A stretch of 27,407 nt of DNA, taken from contig DAHR01000016.1 of NCBI GenBank assembly GCA_002498525.1, forward strand, positions 32,160-59,566. The letters run 5' to 3'. Below the pieces are notes generated by a model. That model was not told where the DNA came from. It saw only the letters and a program-made list of their open reading frames with translations, and ran no database searches. Source of the DNA: Euryarchaeota archaeon UBA58 (GTDB lineage Archaea > Thermoplasmatota > Poseidoniia > Poseidoniales > Thalassarchaeaceae). Made by a program: the position numbers and the translations under genes. Position 1 is the stretch's first letter. Every line of letters starts with the position of its first letter. Below, in pieces: positions 8,814-16,400 of the stretch.

Positions 8814-8826
8814 AAGGAAAAAAATC
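8814..8826 (-). terminator. oligo-T terminator after the FtsZ-family gene
   Basis: On the minus strand there is a run of seven T (8824-8818) about 45 bases after the stop of the FtsZ-like gene and before the next minus-strand gene. Archaeal termination commonly uses such oligo-T tracts. No strong hairpin precedes it. Confidence 0.35.
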
Positions 8827-8866
8827 CAAAAACTCTGACCTCACTTTCCAAGCCAGCGCCGATGGT

Positions 8867-9772
8867 TCACAACCCACTGACCACCGCGACCAGGCGTAAT
8901 CGGCCAACCATCTCATCGCTGGCTCTCGCTCCAAGCAGGACTTGACAATCAGGATGCAGTGATGAGATGAAGGACTCGGAAACCTCATTCAGATGAGAGA
9001 GAGTCATATCAGGTCCACCTTCGACTTGAATCAAACATCCTCTGGCACCGGTCACATCTGTGTTCGCCAGAGGGGATTGACGAGCGACTTCGACGACTTC
9101 CATTGGATTGGAGATGGAGCCAACGCCGACGATCAATGTCGCTTTACCAGGATGCTCGACCACGGTCCGTAGATCCATCAGATCGAGATTCATCTTCCCG
9201 ACACGTCCGAGGGTGGTCACAAGGCCTTGGATGAGATCCTGAATCCAGCCTGATCCGGTCTGCCAGTCATCATTTCTGGCTCGGGCGTACCATGCGAGTC
9301 GTTCCATGCTGACGTGGATGCAGACGTGAGAATTAGCCTCGAGGGCGGGTAGTGCCGCTGAAGCGATTGCAGAGCGGAGAGGTTGTTCCGCGAATGGCAG
9401 ACCTGCGATAGAAAGTACCAGACAATTTCGAGATGTAGCGATTCGCGCGAGCTCACTCGCAGCTCCAGAGCCCGTACCACCTCCGAGTCCGGTCATCAGT
9501 ATCACGAGTTCCGCGCGTTTGAGAAGACCATCCATTGAGGAAAGACCCTCGGCTAATCTATGGGCCGCGAGTGAGGGGAGAGCCGCTGCCCCATTTCCGT
9601 CGCCAATGGCGTCGAGATGGAGACAATGAGCCTGTCCAGAGCCTCGGAATGAAGCTTCGTCAGCATCGATTAGAAGCAGGTCGGCGAGATCTGGACAGGT
9701 TCTGTGCGCTGAATCCGCCCAGATGCAACCGAGCCCTCCGACTCCACAGATGAGGATCGCGCCTTCGTGCAT
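8867..9772 (-). CDS. short FtsZ-family (tubulin-like) GTPase
   Basis: A 301-residue member of the FtsZ/tubulin superfamily. Visible are the nucleotide-binding GVGGLG (10-15), the tubulin signature GGGTGSG (97-103), the T7 loop NLDLMD (195-200) with both acidic catalytic residues kept, and the C-terminal-domain patterns LIQVEGGPDMTL and GARASDEM. The protein should therefore bind and hydrolyse GTP on assembly. It is shorter than usual FtsZ (about 350-400): it begins directly at the first beta strand and ends at the last strand, with neither N-terminal extension nor C-terminal tail for membrane-anchor partners. The first glycine loop is divergent. It could be the cell-division FtsZ or a paralogue such as a CetZ-like or regulatory member. 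A TPR-like gene lies 39 bases upstream on the same strand. Confidence 0.88.
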   Translation of the reverse strand: MHEGAILICGVGGLGCIWADSAHRTCPDLADLLLIDADEASFRGSGQAHCLHLDAIGDGNGAAALPSLAAHRLAEGLSSMDGLLKRAELVILMTGLGGGTGSGAASELARIATSRNCLVLSIAGLPFAEQPLRSAIASAALPALEANSHVCIHVSMERLAWYARARNDDWQTGSGWIQDLIQGLVTTLGRVGKMNLDLMDLRTVVEHPGKATLIVGVGSISNPMEVVEVARQSPLANTDVTGARGCLIQVEGGPDMTLSHLNEVSESFISSLHPDCQVLLGARASDEMVGRLRLVAVVSGL

Positions 9773-9811
9773 ACCGTGACGAGGACCGAGGAGGCGTCTT
9801 GTAATTGCGGG

Positions 9812-10117
9812 TCAATCATACGATAGATAGCGTTGATAGCGCCTACGCTCATCTCTCGCCCATGCATTGTCCGGTTCGATCTCCAACGCTCTTTCATAAT
9901 ACTCGATGGCCTTCTCGAAATCAGACAGATGTCGCCCGTTCAGATGCCCGAGATTATTCAGAACAGGAACGCATCGAACATCCTCTTCGAGCAATTCCAG
10001 AAGGATGCGTTCGGATTCACTGATATCCATCATCTCCATGCGTTCCTCTGCCAAATCGAGGCGCGATATCTGGTCGTCACTCAACCTGTAGATATTCTTC
10101 CAAACAGGACCTGCCAT
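9812..10117 (-). CDS. small TPR-repeat protein
   Basis: 101 residues. Residues from about 50 contain one clear tetratricopeptide repeat (LNNLGHL, then FEKAIEYYERALEIEPDNAWA), preceded by a degenerate helical pair (SESERILLELLEED). TPRs mediate protein-protein contacts; no partner can be named. I start at the ATG at 10117, since GGAGAGG lies 4-10 bases ahead and the longer reading to 10285 would run through the divergent promoter region. It precedes the FtsZ-family gene by 39 bases on the same strand, so the two may be co-expressed. Confidence 0.72.
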   Translation of the reverse strand: MAGPVWKNIYRLSDDQISRLDLAEERMEMMDISESERILLELLEEDVRCVPVLNNLGHLNGRHLSDFEKAIEYYERALEIEPDNAWARDERRRYQRYLSYD

Positions 10118-10194
10118 CGGCCTCTCCAGAAGGATGATTCGTATGAGGTTTCGCAGCATGGAAGTCAATCGGGAATCAGGCCATTTCCGAGGCG

Positions 10195-10239
10195 ACCCCA
10201 CAGGGGTCAAACTGAAACCTTGATAGCCCGATGTCGGGT
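10195..10239. promoter_or_regulatory. two inverted repeats in the divergent region before the respiratory operon
   Basis: GACCCC-ACA-GGGGTC (10195-10209) and CCCGA-TG-TCGGG (10228-10239) are perfect short palindromes, 18 bases apart, in the 150-base space between the TPR gene and the choice-of-anchor V gene. They could be operator sites or leader hairpins for the operon that starts at 10268. The role is unproven. Confidence 0.3.
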
Positions 10240-10267
10240 GGAAGAAGACGTTGATCGAGGGTAACCG

Positions 10268-11083
10268 ATGAAGCCAGAATACCATACTTCACGACGACTT
10301 CTGGTACTCTTCTGTTTCGCCCTTATGATAGCGGGTTCGAGCCAGGCCTATTCAACCGGCATCGGCACCGATCAAGATGACATGGGCGATGTCGCAATCG
10401 CTGGCTGCACCTGCCACGCTGAGAATCCTGACAATTCTATCACGGTGATTCTCGACGATGTTCCTTACAGATACTCGGCAGGCACAATTTATCAGATGGC
10501 AATCCAGTTGATTGGTGGGCCTGAAATTGATACGGAGTCCAATACCGCTGGATTCTCGATGCGAGTCAGTGCTGGAACTCTCTCTGGGGCTGAAGGATTC
10601 GAAGATTTGGTCCAGAACTGGGAGGACGATACTGCAACACTAACACATGCAGGATCTGGAAGTAAGACAGAGGGACGAACCTGGACAATTATCTGGGCGG
10701 CTCCAGAATCCGGTGAAGGCATCGTGACATTCTGGCTGGCTGGCAATTCAGTCAACGGCGACGGGATTCCTTCCGAACTAGACCGTTGGAACCGCCTTTC
10801 AATCTCCATCGATGAAGGGGCCGACGATGGTGAAACCAGAACCATCTTCAGCGGCAATGGACAAATCACCCCTCCTGCAGCCAAGGAAGGCCACGTTGAT
10901 TTGCACGAGATGGGAGCTGCTCTGCGAGCGCATTGGCTGGGCTTGCTCGGATTCGGCGCCGTCATACTCGTCATACTCTTCTGTGGATTATTCCTGCGAT
11001 ATGGACTATCGAGACACCATACCGGCCGCAGCAATCTACTCAAACTCCGAATCAAACACCTGCGCAGGGGGGATCAACTCTGA
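10268..11083 (+). CDS. secreted, membrane-anchored choice-of-anchor V (Reeler-like) protein
   Basis: 271 residues. An N-terminal signal peptide (about 1-27, basic start then LLVLFCFALMIAG) and a C-terminal membrane helix (about 222-245) followed by a basic tail place the body outside the cell. Just after the signal peptide is a CTCH motif (C47, C49, H50), where relatives carry a CxxCH-like heme site. The body has the choice-of-anchor V/Reeler layout: TAGFSMRVSAGTL, TWTIIWAAPESGEGIVTFWLAGNSVNGDG. It is the first gene of the operon leading into Rieske and cytochrome b genes, so an electron-transfer or complex-assembly role on the outer face is plausible. GAGG lies about 9 bases before the ATG. 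The next gene starts 8 bases after its stop. Confidence 0.78.
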   Translation: MKPEYHTSRRLLVLFCFALMIAGSSQAYSTGIGTDQDDMGDVAIAGCTCHAENPDNSITVILDDVPYRYSAGTIYQMAIQLIGGPEIDTESNTAGFSMRVSAGTLSGAEGFEDLVQNWEDDTATLTHAGSGSKTEGRTWTIIWAAPESGEGIVTFWLAGNSVNGDGIPSELDRWNRLSISIDEGADDGETRTIFSGNGQITPPAAKEGHVDLHEMGAALRAHWLGLLGFGAVILVILFCGLFLRYGLSRHHTGRSNLLKLRIKHLRRGDQL

Positions 11084-11091
11084 GGGATGAC

Positions 11092-11529
11092 GTGGTGCTG
11101 AGACTCCTACGGGAAGTCCGGGCTGGAAAGGTCAGTGTCGAGGCTGCCCGCGACGCTCTCGAAGGAGTCAGTCTGAGTGAGGAGGTCTACACCACTGCAG
11201 TCGATCATGGTGTCTTCAACGATCCTGAACCGGGTAGCATCATTCGAGCCAGCATCTCTCCATCAGGAGATTCTTGGCTCGTCGTCATATTCGCACTCTG
11301 GGGCATTCTATGGACCCTCTATTGGGCCGGCACACTCTCTTACGGACTCTTCAATCACTGGGACCAGCAGAGATTGTCATTCCATATGGGGATGACTCTA
11401 CTGACCATTATTCTCATGGGAATCGTCTATCTTCGCTTCGTTCTTCCTGATGTCATCGTCGTCAAGCACAGGCGAAACAAGTACATCCCGCCGAATGATC
11501 CCGAGGCTTGGAAGCAATACGAGGTGTGA
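11092..11529 (+). CDS. unrecognised two-helix membrane protein of the cytochrome b operon
   Basis: About 145 residues. A soluble N-terminal helical part (VLRLLREVRAGKVSVEAARDAL) precedes two membrane helices (WLVVIFALWGILWTLYW and a second from MGMTLLTIILMGIVYLRFVL) and a basic/polar C-terminus (KHRRNKYIPPNDPEAW). I chose the GTG at 11092, which has GAGGG 5 bases upstream and directly follows the preceding stop; the same frame is open further upstream but that would overlap the preceding gene heavily. Its stop is 3 bases before the Rieske gene, which suggests a subunit or assembly factor of that complex. I do not recognise the family. Confidence 0.72.
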   Translation: MVLRLLREVRAGKVSVEAARDALEGVSLSEEVYTTAVDHGVFNDPEPGSIIRASISPSGDSWLVVIFALWGILWTLYWAGTLSYGLFNHWDQQRLSFHMGMTLLTIILMGIVYLRFVLPDVIVVKHRRNKYIPPNDPEAWKQYEV

Positions 11530-11532
11530 TTC

Positions 11533-12387
11533 ATGGTAAGACAATTCAGACTCCGTCCGCTTCCCGGAAGCGAGGAATTAGCAGGATCGAGTGATACCAT
11601 CATCGATCGCCGTCAATTCATGCGCCACTCATTCAATACGGCTGCTGGAGTGATCACCATGGCCAGCCTTGGAAGCATCGGCTTCGCTTCATTGTTGATG
11701 GGAGCAACAGGGTCATCAGGAGGTGATTCGGCGGTCCGATTCTGGGTTCCTACCGGTGCAGAAGATTCCACCTGGTATGGAGACCGGCATCTCGAAGCGA
11801 TGTCATATTCCGCTTTCGTCGATGCAGCCGCATCGAGTAACACTGGAATGGCCGGCGCTCAAGGCGTATGGTCCGGCCTGCCCGTGAACGTGGTTTATGT
11901 CCCCCATGAAGAAAATTCAGTGACCCCGGTCGCCATGAACAAGCCCCGTTTCCAATTCGTCGACGGATACACCGAGAGTGGAAAGTATGTCGGTAGCGGG
12001 TACGAACTCGACGAAGACCCAACGTTACAAGCCCTCTCTATTCACGACAATTTAATCGTCATCTTCTCTCGCTGCACACACCTCTGCTGCATCCCCGGCT
12101 GGCAACTGGTGAACAACGACTTCACCAAACAGCAATGGTCGCCGGGTGCTGTCGATTCGAGTGGCAACAAATTGTTCTGCATCTGCCACTCGAGCAGGTT
12201 CGACCCAACAACCATAGAAAAGAATCGAAACAGAAATCGCTCGAACGGCGCCGAATTCGATTTCATAGGAATCCGCAGGACCGGAGGTCCCGCACCGGTC
12301 GGATTACCCTTGATTCCGTGGGTCATGAGTGGCGATCTGATCGAGGCTCTGCCCGACTTCAAGGACTGGTACACATATTGTGACTGA
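11533..12387 (+). CDS. Rieske [2Fe-2S] protein
   Basis: 284 residues. A twin-arginine-like segment DRRQFM (25-30) precedes a hydrophobic helix (about 38-58), as in Tat-exported, membrane-anchored Rieske proteins. Cluster ligands are in box I, CTHLCC (C181, H183), and box II, CICHSS (C216, H219); C186 and C218 would form the usual disulfide. Relative to the common CTHLGC and CPCHGS there is an extra cysteine at 185, and Ile and Ser replace Pro and Gly in box II. The protein would take one electron from quinol at the outer site of the cytochrome b protein encoded next. A roughly 100-residue segment before the cluster domain is longer than in minimal Rieske proteins. It sits 6 bases before the cytochrome b gene. 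Confidence 0.93.
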   Translation: MVRQFRLRPLPGSEELAGSSDTIIDRRQFMRHSFNTAAGVITMASLGSIGFASLLMGATGSSGGDSAVRFWVPTGAEDSTWYGDRHLEAMSYSAFVDAAASSNTGMAGAQGVWSGLPVNVVYVPHEENSVTPVAMNKPRFQFVDGYTESGKYVGSGYELDEDPTLQALSIHDNLIVIFSRCTHLCCIPGWQLVNNDFTKQQWSPGAVDSSGNKLFCICHSSRFDPTTIEKNRNRNRSNGAEFDFIGIRRTGGPAPVGLPLIPWVMSGDLIEALPDFKDWYTYCD

Positions 12388-12393
12388 GGTGAG

Positions 12394-13263
12394 ATGATGC
12401 TGCAATTCTGGTTCCTCTGGCTTTTCATCGCACTCGTTGTCGTGCTCGTCGCTTTCACCTTGCGCAAGGAACGCGAAGATATGCCGCGCAAGGATATCCT
12501 GCGAGCGGTCGAGACGAGCGCTGGAAGCATGGGTCTGGCCGAGAAATCATTCCTCTGGGCTTTTTCCTGGCTCGACACCAGATTCCGCATCCAGGATTAC
12601 TGGGGGATGAGTCGCGACTCGTATTACAGCATGCACCGACAGATGCCTCTGACGCACGCTGAGAAATACAAACTGCGAATCATCTGGTACTGGTACCCAC
12701 TCTACTGCTTGGGCGGAATCTCCTTCCTCGCCTTCGTGATATTGATAATCACGGGAACGATTCTCGGACTCTACTATGTTCCAGGCGGAGAGGGCGACCC
12801 GACTCCTGCTTACAGTTCGATGGAGTACATCATGGTGCAATTACCGTTCGGCTACATCATCCGCTCGATCCACCATTGGGCGACTCACTTCATGGTAGCC
12901 TCGGTCTTCCTGCATATGTGTCGAGTCTACTTCACCGGCGCCTACCGTAACCCACGTGAGCTCAACTGGCTGATCGGAGTCGCCCTGATGTTCTTCACCA
13001 TCTTCTTCGGTTACTCGGGTTATCTGCTGCCTTGGGACAGCCTCGCGTTCGGTGCGGCTACAATTGGCATCAACATGGCCAACTCGACCCCCCTCATCGG
13101 AAGCTGGGTCGCGACGGCGATGTTCGCAGGAACTTCGCTCTCCGGGCAGACTGTGACGAGGATGTATTTCCTCCACGTCTTCATTCTGCCCGTCGTCGTC
13201 ACAGCGCTGATTCTGGTGCACTTGTTCATCGTCTGGGTTCAGGGGATTGCGGAGCCGCATTGA
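12394..13263 (+). CDS. cytochrome b6-like quinol oxidoreductase subunit
   Basis: 289 residues. An N-terminal membrane helix (about 5-22) and cytosolic stretch come before the four-helix, diheme cytochrome b core. Heme ligands are H160 and H174 (RSIHHWATH...LHMCRVY) and H261 and H276 (LHVFILP...LVHLF). The second pair is 15 positions apart, the spacing of cytochrome b6 rather than of bc1-type cytochrome b (14). YCLGGI with C105 matches the b6 segment whose cysteine binds heme c-n covalently. Further b6-like motifs are PRELNW, FGYSGYLLPWD and the C-terminal QGI. The core stops after helix D, so the helices of the subunit IV part are supplied by the next gene, as in split b6f complexes. The next gene starts 15 bases later. 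Confidence 0.94.
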   Translation: MMLQFWFLWLFIALVVVLVAFTLRKEREDMPRKDILRAVETSAGSMGLAEKSFLWAFSWLDTRFRIQDYWGMSRDSYYSMHRQMPLTHAEKYKLRIIWYWYPLYCLGGISFLAFVILIITGTILGLYYVPGGEGDPTPAYSSMEYIMVQLPFGYIIRSIHHWATHFMVASVFLHMCRVYFTGAYRNPRELNWLIGVALMFFTIFFGYSGYLLPWDSLAFGAATIGINMANSTPLIGSWVATAMFAGTSLSGQTVTRMYFLHVFILPVVVTALILVHLFIVWVQGIAEPH

Positions 13264-13278
13264 TCGGGAGGACTTGGT

Positions 13279-16062
13279 ATGAGCATGATAGATCGATTCG
13301 GCCGGATTGCGGACACCTATGTTCGTGAGAAGAGCAAGTTGCTGGAGTCAGAAGAAGAGCGACGCAGGGTCCACATGGGGCAACCCTTCTGGCCTACTGA
13401 AGCCCTACGAGACTCAATCATCTTCGCTGCGATGATGATGGTTCTGGCATTCTACTGCTGGCTGATTCCACCTCCACTGCACAGCGCTGCCGACCCATTC
13501 GCTCAGGCTGGATTCGTGTTTCCAGACTGGTATGTCCTATTCTCCTACGGCTATCTGCGATGGGGCGAATATCTCCCTCAATTCGTGATTCCTGCAGGTC
13601 CGATTGGAGCTTTCCTAGGCTCACCAGTGATCTCGTGGAACGCTGCTTGGTGGGGAGCCTTCCTGACCGGATTCCCAGTTGGAATCCTCACGCTTCCTCC
13701 CTTCTTAGGTGGACGCGAGAAGCGCGGTGTCGAAGACCCTTGGTTCGCCACCGCAGGAGCGGTTTATCTGGCGCATGTTTGGTTCATATCTGTTTTCTCG
13801 ATCAACATCTTCCTCGAATTGTATGCCAAAGACAGAACAGACTTCTGTTGGGCGAATACGCATCACATTTTCGACTGTGGTCGTCAGGCGCCATGGACGG
13901 CTGAAGTATTCAACGCGATTCCTTGGATTCTGACAGCTATTTTCGTATTCACGTTGCTGTATTTCGGCGTCAGGTGGTTCCTTCTCAATTCAATTGGTGC
14001 TCGACTGACGCCAGCATTGGGTAAGCAGGTAGCAATCGGCTCGCTCGTCGTCGCCGTGCTGATATCGGCTGCGACTTGGCCAATCTACGAGGGTGGTTTC
14101 TGGGATTACGGCGGCCTTGGCGCCATGGATGAGGTCGAGGAACTCGAAGAGATGAGGGGTCAGCCCTCCGACACTTTAGTCTACTACGAAAAAGGCGATG
14201 ATTGGGCTGATTGGGAGGATAGATGTCTGACTTTCAGCGACTCCTCCAACCTCGGCGTCTGGTCAGGACTCGATGATTCCGAAGATGTCGGAGATTGGTG
14301 TGTCATTCCCGCAGTTTACTGGTCGGCGTGGGGAATCTTCCAACCTACACAGAACATATTGATGGATTTCGCTGATGTCAACGGCCACGCGGACGCAGAT
14401 TCGGGAAGAAATGTTGCGGGCGATACTCTGACCTACGATGGCAACGAAGACGGCTCGTCCGTCAGCAACTCGTGGAGTGATACGATGTGGATTGAGGATC
14501 TCGGTCTTTCAAAAGTCACAGTCGATGTCGGCTGCACCTTCCGAACCTCGGTGCGCAACGCAGGCAGCCACACTCAGCAATTGACGATCAAGAATGAAGC
14601 CGGCGCAACATTGTGGAGCACTAGTGAAGGAGAATGCGGCAGCACCTCTCTCAAACTCGCTTCCGCGGCCTCATACAGCCTCGAATACACCGTGACTTCG
14701 AGTGACGTCGATTCTACAGTCACGATGTTCACAGCCTTCTCAGCACAGGCATTCCAGCCGCTTCTCTTCGATGGAAATGGTGCCGCGGCTCACCGCACAG
14801 ACCTTTCCGCCGACGCTGACTTCGAGACTCTGGCGATGGCAAACCCGACTTTCCACAAGAATCCGAAGAGTCTCGACGCCAAACTCACCTATTCGATGTT
14901 CATCCCCTGTCTCGGAGTGGGCGCGCTCGTCTTCTTGCTGATGCGCAATATGGCACGCGGCTACGAGTGGGAGATGAACAAGTGCTACGGCTGTGACCTC
15001 TGCGATGATGCGTGTCCAGTCAGACTGTTCACTGCAGGCGACAAACTGAACATCATCTACAACACTTGGAATAACGAAGATGACGGCGTTCCACTCTATT
15101 CCTGTCTGACCTGCACAGCTTGCACCAACGCATGCCCACAATTGGTCGACTACGACTCGTACATGGACATCCGTCGAAACCTCATCGTCGGCGGACCACC
15201 GGCAGCGGAAATCCCACATACGATTCTACAAGCAGTTCTGGCGGCGGAGGCGGCGGAAGACGCGGATGAGGCGTTCATTTCAATCGAGGATTATCCAATC
15301 GATTCAACCGTCGGCTATTATCCAGGCTGCGTCGACTACATCGATCAAGAGATGATCTTCAGCCACGTCAACGAGGGTTCGATGAACCTCGGTGAGACGA
15401 CTACCGCGGCATTCACACTTTTTGACGAGATGGACAAGGAAGTGACCTATCTCGGCCGTGATTTCCTCAAGTGCTGCGGCCATGACCAGAAGTGGCAGGG
15501 CTTGACAGAAGTCTTCGAGAAATTGAAGGCTTACAATCAAAAGAAACTCAACGAGAGCGGAATCGAGACGCTCGTCACATCATGCGCCGAGTGCTTCCGA
15601 ACCTTCGCTCTCGATTACGAACTCGAGGACATGAAGGTCATGCACACGACGGAATTCCTCATCGAAAACGGCTTCAAACCCGACCTAGAAGTCGCCGATG
15701 ACGTCACAGTCACCTTCCACGATCCGTGCAGGCTGGGCCGTCAGATGAACATCTATGAGGAACCGCGCGACTTGATTCGAGCGGTGAGCGGTGTGAATCT
15801 GGTCGAGATGGAACACACCGGCGAAGATGCGCTGTGCTGTGGAGTCTCGAGCATGATGTCATGCAACGAGAACAGCCGAGCGCTGCGACTGCAGCGCTTC
15901 GATGAGGTCAAGGCGACGGGAGCAGAAATCATGCTGACGAGTTGCCCGAAGTGCGTCAGCCACTTTGAGTGCCTCAAGTTCGAAGGCGACCCACGTCATG
16001 ACTTCGAGATTCTCGATGTCGTCTCCTTCCTCGCTCGCCAAGTCGAAGCCAAGCGTCAGTGA
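13279..16062 (+). CDS. cytochrome b6f subunit IV-like / HdrD-like iron-sulfur fusion protein
   Basis: 927 residues. Residues 36-270 resemble the C-terminal part of cytochrome b (subunit IV): FWPTEALRDS, ADPFAQ and the quinol-site motif PDWY (82-85, normally PEWY), with membrane helices near 45-64, 124-143, 157-181, 213-236 and 249-268. Residues 275-535 are an acidic, Ser/Asp-rich insert with four cysteines (316, 341, 419, 453). A sixth helix (about 538-555) leads to two ferredoxin-type [4Fe-4S] motifs (C569/572/575/579 and C609/612/615/619) and two full CCG motifs (C684, C732-C733, C769/C772; C817, C853-C854, C889/C892) as in HdrD/GlpC/LutA-type proteins. Basic loops after helices 2, 4 and 6 put the insert outside and the iron-sulfur part in the cytosol. 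The electron acceptor or donor of the CCG part cannot be read from sequence. Confidence 0.93.
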   Translation: MSMIDRFGRIADTYVREKSKLLESEEERRRVHMGQPFWPTEALRDSIIFAAMMMVLAFYCWLIPPPLHSAADPFAQAGFVFPDWYVLFSYGYLRWGEYLPQFVIPAGPIGAFLGSPVISWNAAWWGAFLTGFPVGILTLPPFLGGREKRGVEDPWFATAGAVYLAHVWFISVFSINIFLELYAKDRTDFCWANTHHIFDCGRQAPWTAEVFNAIPWILTAIFVFTLLYFGVRWFLLNSIGARLTPALGKQVAIGSLVVAVLISAATWPIYEGGFWDYGGLGAMDEVEELEEMRGQPSDTLVYYEKGDDWADWEDRCLTFSDSSNLGVWSGLDDSEDVGDWCVIPAVYWSAWGIFQPTQNILMDFADVNGHADADSGRNVAGDTLTYDGNEDGSSVSNSWSDTMWIEDLGLSKVTVDVGCTFRTSVRNAGSHTQQLTIKNEAGATLWSTSEGECGSTSLKLASAASYSLEYTVTSSDVDSTVTMFTAFSAQAFQPLLFDGNGAAAHRTDLSADADFETLAMANPTFHKNPKSLDAKLTYSMFIPCLGVGALVFLLMRNMARGYEWEMNKCYGCDLCDDACPVRLFTAGDKLNIIYNTWNNEDDGVPLYSCLTCTACTNACPQLVDYDSYMDIRRNLIVGGPPAAEIPHTILQAVLAAEAAEDADEAFISIEDYPIDSTVGYYPGCVDYIDQEMIFSHVNEGSMNLGETTTAAFTLFDEMDKEVTYLGRDFLKCCGHDQKWQGLTEVFEKLKAYNQKKLNESGIETLVTSCAECFRTFALDYELEDMKVMHTTEFLIENGFKPDLEVADDVTVTFHDPCRLGRQMNIYEEPRDLIRAVSGVNLVEMEHTGEDALCCGVSSMMSCNENSRALRLQRFDEVKATGAEIMLTSCPKCVSHFECLKFEGDPRHDFEILDVVSFLARQVEAKRQ

Positions 16063-16102
16063 ATTCATCATCGCGGTGAATGCCGTTTGAAGATTGACTC
16101 CC

Positions 16103-16375
16103 TCAGAAGAAGGCAAGATGAGCAGAGTAACCCGCCAGCACAGAATTAATGGCGATACCCCAGAGCGTCGCCTTCGCCATACGAGGATTGTCATAACCCA
16201 AGGCGACCAACCAGAGGAAGAATCCGATGATTCCGCCGCAGGCGAGCGAAACCCAAGCGATTTGCATTGACAGAAACATCACCATCGCCAACCAGATAGC
16301 TGGACCGATGGTCAATCCGAGCCAAGCCATCGAATCCTGATACCAGCGAAGTTCGACCTCAACATTCTCGCTCAC
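16103..16375 (-). CDS. small three-helix membrane protein, unrecognised
   Basis: 90 residues with three hydrophobic segments (about 17-34, 36-57 and 68-86) and an acidic N-terminus (SENVEVELRW). The start given is GTG. An ATG at 16330 (MAWLGL) with AGGAT close upstream is an alternative that would leave more room for divergent promoters. It is convergent with the cytochrome b/HdrD fusion gene (40 bases between stops) and divergent from the ferredoxin gene. I see no family signature. Confidence 0.55.
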   Translation of the reverse strand: MSENVEVELRWYQDSMAWLGLTIGPAIWLAMVMFLSMQIAWVSLACGGIIGFFLWLVALGYDNPRMAKATLWGIAINSVLAGYSAHLAFF

Positions 16376-16400
16376 GCGCGATGCGTGCTACATCTTGCGA

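Noticed and set aside
10492..11055. Minus-strand 187-codon frame antisense to the choice-of-anchor V gene
   Set aside because: No recognisable domain; overlaps a gene with signal peptide, family pattern, ribosome site and operon position.
12042..12590. Minus-strand 182-codon frame across the Rieske/cytochrome b junction
   Set aside because: Antisense to two certain genes and spans their boundary; no motif.
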